A stretch of DNA of 8,374 bases from a bacterium (GTDB taxonomy: Bacteria > RBG-13-66-14), in the NCBI GenBank assembly GCA_026398675.1, contig JAPLSK010000066.1, forward strand, positions 1 through 8,374, in the 5' to 3' direction. Numbering within the stretch: the first letter of the stretch is position 1; every line of letters begins with the position of its first letter. The notes under the pieces were generated by a model, which made no database searches, was not told the origin of the DNA, and saw only the letters and a program-made list of their open reading frames with translations. Below are positions 5,636-8,374 of this stretch, piece by piece. Position numbers and translations under genes: made by a program.

Positions 5636-5661
5636 CACCCGCCCGTCCGATGAGCTACATT
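5632..5661 (+). promoter_or_regulatory. Promoter of tRNA-Lys (and possibly nth)
   Basis: A perfect -35 box TTGACA (5632-5637) and TACATT (5656-5661, 4/6) are separated by 18 bases. The -10 ends eight bases before the first tRNA base. The -35 box contains the TGA stop codon of the second surE. Confidence 0.8.
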
Positions 5662-5669
5662 ACCCCCAC

Positions 5670-5746
5670 GGGCCGTTAGCTCAATTTGGCAGAGCAACTG
5701 ACTCTTAATCAGTGGGTTGGAGGTTCGATTCCTCCACGGCCCACCA
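5670..5746 (+). tRNA. tRNA-Lys (anticodon CTT), CCA encoded
   Basis: This is a 77-base class I tRNA. The acceptor stem GGGCCGT pairs with ACGGCCC, followed by discriminator A and encoded CCA. The D-arm is GCTC...GAGC. The anticodon stem ACTGA/TCAGT has the loop CTCTTAA, giving anticodon CTT for AAG lysine codons. The T-arm is GGAGG-TTCGATT-CCTCC. It sits between surE and nth and has its own promoter. Confidence 0.97.
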
Positions 5747-5805
5747 CAAAGGCCGGCGGGATGCCCGCGGTGAAGTCGCCTTTGATCGGTGGGATGAACC
5801 GCATC

Positions 5806-5829
5806 GGGAGACGGCGACGTCTCCCTTTT
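5806..5829 (+). terminator. GNRA-capped hairpin after tRNA-Lys, probable terminator or attenuator before nth
   Basis: GGGAGACG (5806-5813) pairs perfectly with CGTCTCCC (5818-5825) around a GCGA tetraloop, followed by four T residues. It lies 60 bases after the tRNA and only two bases before the nth ATG. The short U tract suggests partial termination, which would let some transcripts continue into nth. Confidence 0.7.
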
Positions 5830-5831
5830 CC

Positions 5832-6545
5832 ATGAAGCCCTTCGACATCGGAAAAGTCCTCGCCCGGGTGGCCCGTGAGGTTTCCGGCCAAAAACCGCTC
5901 ACCGTGGACCGGGAGGGCCGCTGGCAGGGCCCGCCGCCCCTGGACCCCGACGCCTACCACCCCGCCCCCGCCAACGTCAAAAAAAACGCCCCCTTCCGCG
6001 TCCTCGTCGGGTGCCTGATCAGCCTGCGCACCAAGGACGAGGTCACCGGCCCCGCCACCGAGCGCCTGTTCAAATTGGCCGACACGCCGGAGGCCATGGC
6101 CGGGCTCGACCCCGGCCTCATCGCCCGGACCATCTACCCCGCCGGTTTTTACAACCGGAAGGGTGAGACCATCCGCGACGTGAGCCGGCGGATTTTGGAG
6201 GACCACGGCGGCCGCGTGCCCGACACCGTCGAGGAACTGGTGAAGCTCAAGGGCGTGGGGCGCAAGACCGCCAACCTCGTCGTTACCGTGGGCCACGGCA
6301 AGCCGGGCATCTGCGTGGACACCCACGTCCACCGCGTGGTGAACCGCTGGGGCTACGTGCGGACCAGGACCCCGGACCGGACGGAGCTGGCGCTGCGGGA
6401 GAAGCTCCCCCGGCGGTACTGGATCCCGCTGAACTCGATGCTGGTCGTCTTCGGTCGCAACCGCTGCAAACCCGTCTCCCCCCACTGCTCCGACTGCCCG
6501 GTGGCGGGGTGCTGCCCCCGGGTGGGGGTCGTCCGCTCGCGCTGA
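5832..6545 (+). CDS. nth: Endonuclease III, DNA glycosylase/AP lyase
   Basis: Endonuclease III removes oxidised pyrimidines from DNA and nicks the abasic site (base excision repair). The 237-residue protein shows the helix-hairpin-helix motif LKGVGRKTANLVV (139-151) with catalytic Lys145, the catalytic Asp163 in CVDTHVHRVVNR, and an iron-sulfur cluster motif C212-x6-C219-x2-C222-x5-C228. Its SLRTKDE (64-70) replaces the SAQxTD of E. coli Nth. About 45 residues precede the conserved core, slightly more than in the 211-residue E. coli enzyme. The ATG at 5832 was chosen because the frame further upstream would run through the tRNA. No Shine-Dalgarno sequence is seen next to it except GGGAG, which is locked inside the hairpin. 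The thermonuclease-like gene follows two bases after the stop codon. Confidence 0.94.
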   Translation: MKPFDIGKVLARVAREVSGQKPLTVDREGRWQGPPPLDPDAYHPAPANVKKNAPFRVLVGCLISLRTKDEVTGPATERLFKLADTPEAMAGLDPGLIARTIYPAGFYNRKGETIRDVSRRILEDHGGRVPDTVEELVKLKGVGRKTANLVVTVGHGKPGICVDTHVHRVVNRWGYVRTRTPDRTELALREKLPRRYWIPLNSMLVVFGRNRCKPVSPHCSDCPVAGCCPRVGVVRSR

Positions 6546-6547
6546 TT

Positions 6548-7030
6548 ATGGAAAAGGAACCGAAAAGCCACGGCCGGCTGATATTCGGCGCAATTCTGAT
6601 CGTCGCCGCGGCGGCGGTTATCCTGGCCGACGTCTCCTGCCCGCAACCCCAGCCGGAGCCCGGCGGGAGCGGCGAGTACTACGTCGAGCGCGTGGTAGAC
6701 GGCGACACCTTCGTCTGCGCCGGTATTGGCAAGGTCCGCCTCCTGGGGATAGACACCCCGGAGCGGGGCGAGGCGGGATTCGAGGAGGCCCGGGACCGCC
6801 TGATCCGCCTCACGGACGGGTGTTGGGTAATCCTCTACTTCGACAAGGTCGTCTACGACAAGTACGGCCGCGTGCTGGGTTACCCCGTGGTGGACGGCGT
6901 CGAGGTCTGCCCGCTCCTGGTTTACGAGGGGCTGGCGGTGCCTTACATCATCCCGCCCAACGAGCGCTTCCGGGACCGGATCGAGGCCGCCGCCCGGGGG
7001 GAGGAACCGGCGGGATTCGTGCTCGATTGA
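6548..7030 (+). CDS. Membrane-anchored thermonuclease (SNase-fold) protein
   Basis: The 160-residue protein has a short basic N-terminus, one hydrophobic segment (11-27), Cys31 and a Pro/Gly linker, then a staphylococcal nuclease-like domain (about 43-145). All the residues used by the family for Ca-dependent phosphodiester cleavage are present: VVDGDTF with Asp51, VRLLGIDTPE with Arg64, Asp69, Thr70 and Glu72, and DKYGRVLGY with Arg108. YEGLAVPYIIPPNERF is also typical. The final helix that usually ends in GLW is short or missing. The domain is predicted to face the outside of the membrane, attached by the N-terminal helix. Cys31 could be lipidated, but ADVSC is a poor lipobox. It lies two bases after nth, so it is cotranscribed, although one enzyme is cytoplasmic and the other probably exported. 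Confidence 0.88.
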   Translation: MEKEPKSHGRLIFGAILIVAAAAVILADVSCPQPQPEPGGSGEYYVERVVDGDTFVCAGIGKVRLLGIDTPERGEAGFEEARDRLIRLTDGCWVILYFDKVVYDKYGRVLGYPVVDGVEVCPLLVYEGLAVPYIIPPNERFRDRIEAAARGEEPAGFVLD

Positions 7031-7101
7031 CCGTAGGGGCGACCCGTAGGACGAGTCCTCTGTGGTCGCCCGCGGGCGGGGACAGAGCCCCGCCCCTACG
7101 G
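7031..7101 (+). repeat. Compound palindromic element, copy 1
   Basis: The ends CCGTAGGGGCG and CGCCCCTACGG are perfect 11-base inverted repeats. Inside are two hairpins: GGGCGACC/GGTCGCCC and GGGCGGGG/CCCCGCCC, joined at the palindrome GCCCGCGGGC. It starts at the base after the thermonuclease stop codon. The same element is at 8032-8089 in inverted orientation, lacking about 12 bases around GTAGGACGAGTC. It may act as a transcript 3' end, though it has no T tract. Confidence 0.85.
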
Positions 7102-7130
7102 TTGTCGGCACGACCCCTTTGTGATATACT
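7102..7130 (+). promoter_or_regulatory. Promoter of the Crp/Fnr-family gene
   Basis: TTGTCG (7102-7107, 4/6), a 17-base spacer and TATACT (7125-7130, 5/6) preceded by TGA form an extended -10 promoter. The expected start site near 7137 leaves a leader of about 48 bases. TTGTGA (7119-7124) and TCATCAA (7135-7141) form an imperfect inverted repeat over the -10. Confidence 0.8.
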
Positions 7131-7184
7131 CCTCTCATCAATCCGACGGCCGGCGTTCATTTTCTTCCGGGAAAGGACCGCGCC

Positions 7185-7844
7185 ATGCGCATGAGCGATG
7201 AGGTCTTCAAGAAGTTCGGCAAGACCTTCAAGAAGGGCGAGGTTATCTGCAAAGAGGGCGACATCGGGAATGAGATGTACATCATCCACTCCGGCAAGGT
7301 CGCCATCACCAAGATGAGCCGCGACGTGGAGACCACCCTGGCGGTGCTCACCGACGGCGAGTTCTTCGGCGAGATGGCCATCATAGACAACCAGCCCCGC
7401 TCCGCCACGGCCAAGGCCATGGAGGACGCCAGCGTAATCGTCCTCTCCGCGGACATCTTCGAGTCCCAGATTTCCACCAACCCCAAGCTCATCATGCGCA
7501 TCCTGCGCAAAATGTCCAACCGGCTGCGCGAGGCCGACCGCAAAATAAAGACCCTCCTCTACCGCGACAACTCCTCCCGCGTCACCGGGACGCTGATGCT
7601 CCTGACCCAGAAGCACGGCGAGCCCAAGGTCGGCGGGGGGATCAAGCTCGACAAGGAGTTTTCCATCAAGGAGCTGGTAGGCATGGTCGGGCTGCCCAAG
7701 CCCAAGGTGGAGGAGATTCTGGACACCCTGGTGCGCGCCCGGGTGCTGGAGATGAAGGGCGAGGAAATGACCGTCTACTCCATGGAGCACCTCGAGCGGT
7801 TCATGAACTACCTGGAGATGAAGGAGCAGTTCGGCGACGCATAG
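7185..7844 (+). CDS. Crp/Fnr-family transcription regulator with cyclic-nucleotide-binding domain
   Basis: The 219-residue protein has an N-terminal cyclic-nucleotide-binding beta-roll (about 10-120), a long dimerisation helix (100-127) and a C-terminal winged helix-turn-helix (about 155-200). The phosphate-binding cassette reads FFGEMAIIDNQPRSATA (60-76), with Glu63, Arg72 and Ser73 in the positions that contact ribose and phosphate in cAMP-binding proteins. A nucleotide ligand is therefore plausible, although none can be named. No Fnr-type N-terminal cysteine cluster is present. The helix-turn-helix FSIKELVGMVGLPKPKVEEI (159-178) replaces the usual RxEIAxxxGxxRETV recognition pattern, so the DNA target may not be a classical Crp site. 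AAAGGA lies seven bases before ATG 7185, which fixes the start; ATG 7191 is a less likely alternative. It has its own promoter and terminator, so it is monocistronic. Confidence 0.92.
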   Translation: MRMSDEVFKKFGKTFKKGEVICKEGDIGNEMYIIHSGKVAITKMSRDVETTLAVLTDGEFFGEMAIIDNQPRSATAKAMEDASVIVLSADIFESQISTNPKLIMRILRKMSNRLREADRKIKTLLYRDNSSRVTGTLMLLTQKHGEPKVGGGIKLDKEFSIKELVGMVGLPKPKVEEILDTLVRARVLEMKGEEMTVYSMEHLERFMNYLEMKEQFGDA

Positions 7845-7866
7845 GGGCTGTATATGATTGAAATAG

Positions 7867-7892
7867 ACGGGACCTGGAAGGGTCCCGTTTTT
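7867..7892 (+). terminator. Intrinsic terminator of the Crp/Fnr-family gene
   Basis: ACGGGACC (7867-7874) pairs perfectly with GGTCCCGT (7881-7888) around TGGAAG, and the T run continues to 7892. It lies 22 bases after the stop codon and is a strong rho-independent terminator. Confidence 0.93.
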
Positions 7893-7911
7893 AATACCGA
7901 CCGACACGATT

Positions 7912-7957
7912 CCCCCGCCCTTTTAGGGGAAGCCTGCTAGGCGCGGGCCGGGGCGTG
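7912..7957. repeat. Degenerate CCCTCTCCC-type repeat with GC hairpin module
   Basis: CCCC...CCCTTTTAGGGG resembles the palindrome of copy 3 (3037-3070). It is followed by CCTGCTAGGCGCGGGCCGGGG, a decayed version of the hairpin module at 2997-3019, and a GTGA tail. The same module order as copy 2 shows the mosaic is recurrent. Confidence 0.55.
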
Positions 7958-7972
7958 AACCACATAAAACAA

Positions 7973-7994
7973 GGCGGGGCAATGAAGCCCCGCC
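7973..7994. repeat. GC hairpin GGCGGGGC/GCCCCGCC
   Basis: GGCGGGGC (7973-7980) pairs perfectly with GCCCCGCC (7987-7994) around AATGAA. It is a third variant of the right half-unit of the compound palindrome, here isolated. With the two elements either side it fills the gap between convergent genes (7845-8102); no gene was seen there. Confidence 0.6.
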
Positions 7995-8031
7995 CTTCGG
8001 ATCCTACGACAAGGGGCTTAACCGAGCGTAG

Positions 8032-8089
8032 CCGTAGGGGCGGGGCTCTGTCCCCGCCCGCGGGCGACCGCAGAGGGTCGCCCCTACGG
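8032..8089 (-). repeat. Compound palindromic element, copy 2
   Basis: This is the same element as 7031-7101 on the opposite strand, shorter by about 12 bases. The terminal inverted repeats CCGTAGGGGCG/CGCCCCTACGG and the central GCCCGCGGGC are intact. It lies 13 bases beyond the stop codon of the minus-strand gene that follows, in the same orientation relative to that gene as copy 1 is to the thermonuclease gene. Confidence 0.85.
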
Positions 8090-8102
8090 CAAAGGTCGCC
8101 GG

Positions 8103-8374
8103 TTAGAAGCTCGCCTTGATGGCGCCCCAGGAGGTCTCCGTCACCTCATCGCCGGTATCGTACGTCTGCCAGTCGTAGAGATCCCTAAAGTTTTCATCGA
8201 AAAGGGTATAGCCCCCGTTGCCGTAGAACCGACACGAGGCGGATTCGCCGGCCCCCACCGGGTGAAACCAGGTGTCGAAATCTACACCGACCGTTCTGGC
8301 TCTGCCAACCGTAACAAAGGGCGAGAAGGTCTCGGCCTCGTACCGCCAGGGGCGGGCGGCGGAGTCGCACTGCC
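8103..8374 (-). CDS. C-terminal part of a protein of unknown function (5' end outside the window)
   Basis: A minus-strand frame stays open from the window edge to TAA at 8105-8103, giving 90 complete codons. The end reads GYTLFDENFRDLYDWQTYDT then ...TSWGAIKASF. The segment is rich in aromatic residues, Gly, Asp and Thr, alternates hydrophobic and polar residues as beta-strands do, and contains two Cys. This suggests the C-terminal domain of a secreted or surface beta-rich protein, but I do not recognise the family. It was too short for standard ORF detection because the start is missing. Codon use is GC-rich at third positions like the neighbours, and no frameshift is visible. The gene converges on the Crp-type gene. 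Confidence 0.7.
   Translation of the reverse strand, partial: QCDSAARPWRYEAETFSPFVTVGRARTVGVDFDTWFHPVGAGESASCRFYGNGGYTLFDENFRDLYDWQTYDTGDEVTETSWGAIKASF

Noticed and set aside
4676..5638. Long minus-strand open frames (320 and 333 codons) opposite the surE pair
   Set aside because: Both are antisense to proteins with clear SurE motifs and have low-complexity Arg/Gly/Val composition.
5712..5831. Upstream extension of nth to 5712
   Set aside because: The extension would translate through the 3' half of tRNA-Lys and its terminator hairpin and adds no conserved sequence.
6948..7907. Minus-strand open frame of 319 codons across the Crp-type gene
   Set aside because: It covers the strong terminator and promoter of the plus-strand gene and has His/Leu/Asp-rich shadow composition.

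Overview
The window is high-GC, tightly packed bacterial chromosome. It carries sigma70-type promoters, intrinsic terminators, two tRNA genes with the 3' CCA encoded in DNA, and intergenic spaces full of GC-rich palindromic repeats. Nothing looks like phage, plasmid or a transposase-bearing element. The gene set (a diverged Lgt-family membrane protein, an exported TPR protein, SurE, endonuclease III, a thermonuclease-fold protein and a Crp/Fnr-type regulator) fits a free-living bacterium, probably from a poorly studied lineage. I cannot assign a phylum from sequence alone.

Layout. Minus strand 2729 to 70: a two-gene operon encoding an exported TPR/coiled-coil protein and, overlapping its stop codon, an Lgt-family integral membrane protein that appears to lack the catalytic residues. 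Bases 1-69 show nothing I can annotate. Bases 2730-3454 hold no protein gene: a probable promoter for the TPR operon, at least four CCCTCTCCC-type palindromic repeats, two GC hairpin half-elements, and two tandem copies of the spacer-terminator that follows tRNA-Leu, with apparent remnants of further tRNA-Leu copies. tRNA-Leu(CAG) (3541 to 3455, minus) has a near-consensus promoter and is divergent from the next operon.

Plus strand 3684-5635: a three-gene translationally coupled operon, a small four-helix SMR/ArnE-like membrane protein followed by two tandem surE paralogues. The tRNA-Lys(CTT) promoter begins inside the stop codon of the second surE. A GNRA-capped terminator hairpin after tRNA-Lys ends three bases before the start codon of nth (endonuclease III), which is followed two bases later by a membrane-anchored thermonuclease-like protein. 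A Crp/Fnr-family regulator (7185-7844) has its own promoter and a strong terminator. The window ends in the 3' part of a minus-strand gene of unknown function (8103-8374).

The most interesting features are: (1) an apparent decayed tandem array of tRNA-Leu units with duplicated terminators; (2) a compound palindrome present twice (7031-7101 and 8032-8089), each time just after a stop codon and in the same orientation relative to that gene, plus isolated half-units elsewhere; (3) the Lgt homologue without its active site; (4) the tandem surE pair, one canonical and one diverged. I found no CRISPR array, toxin-antitoxin pair or defence island.
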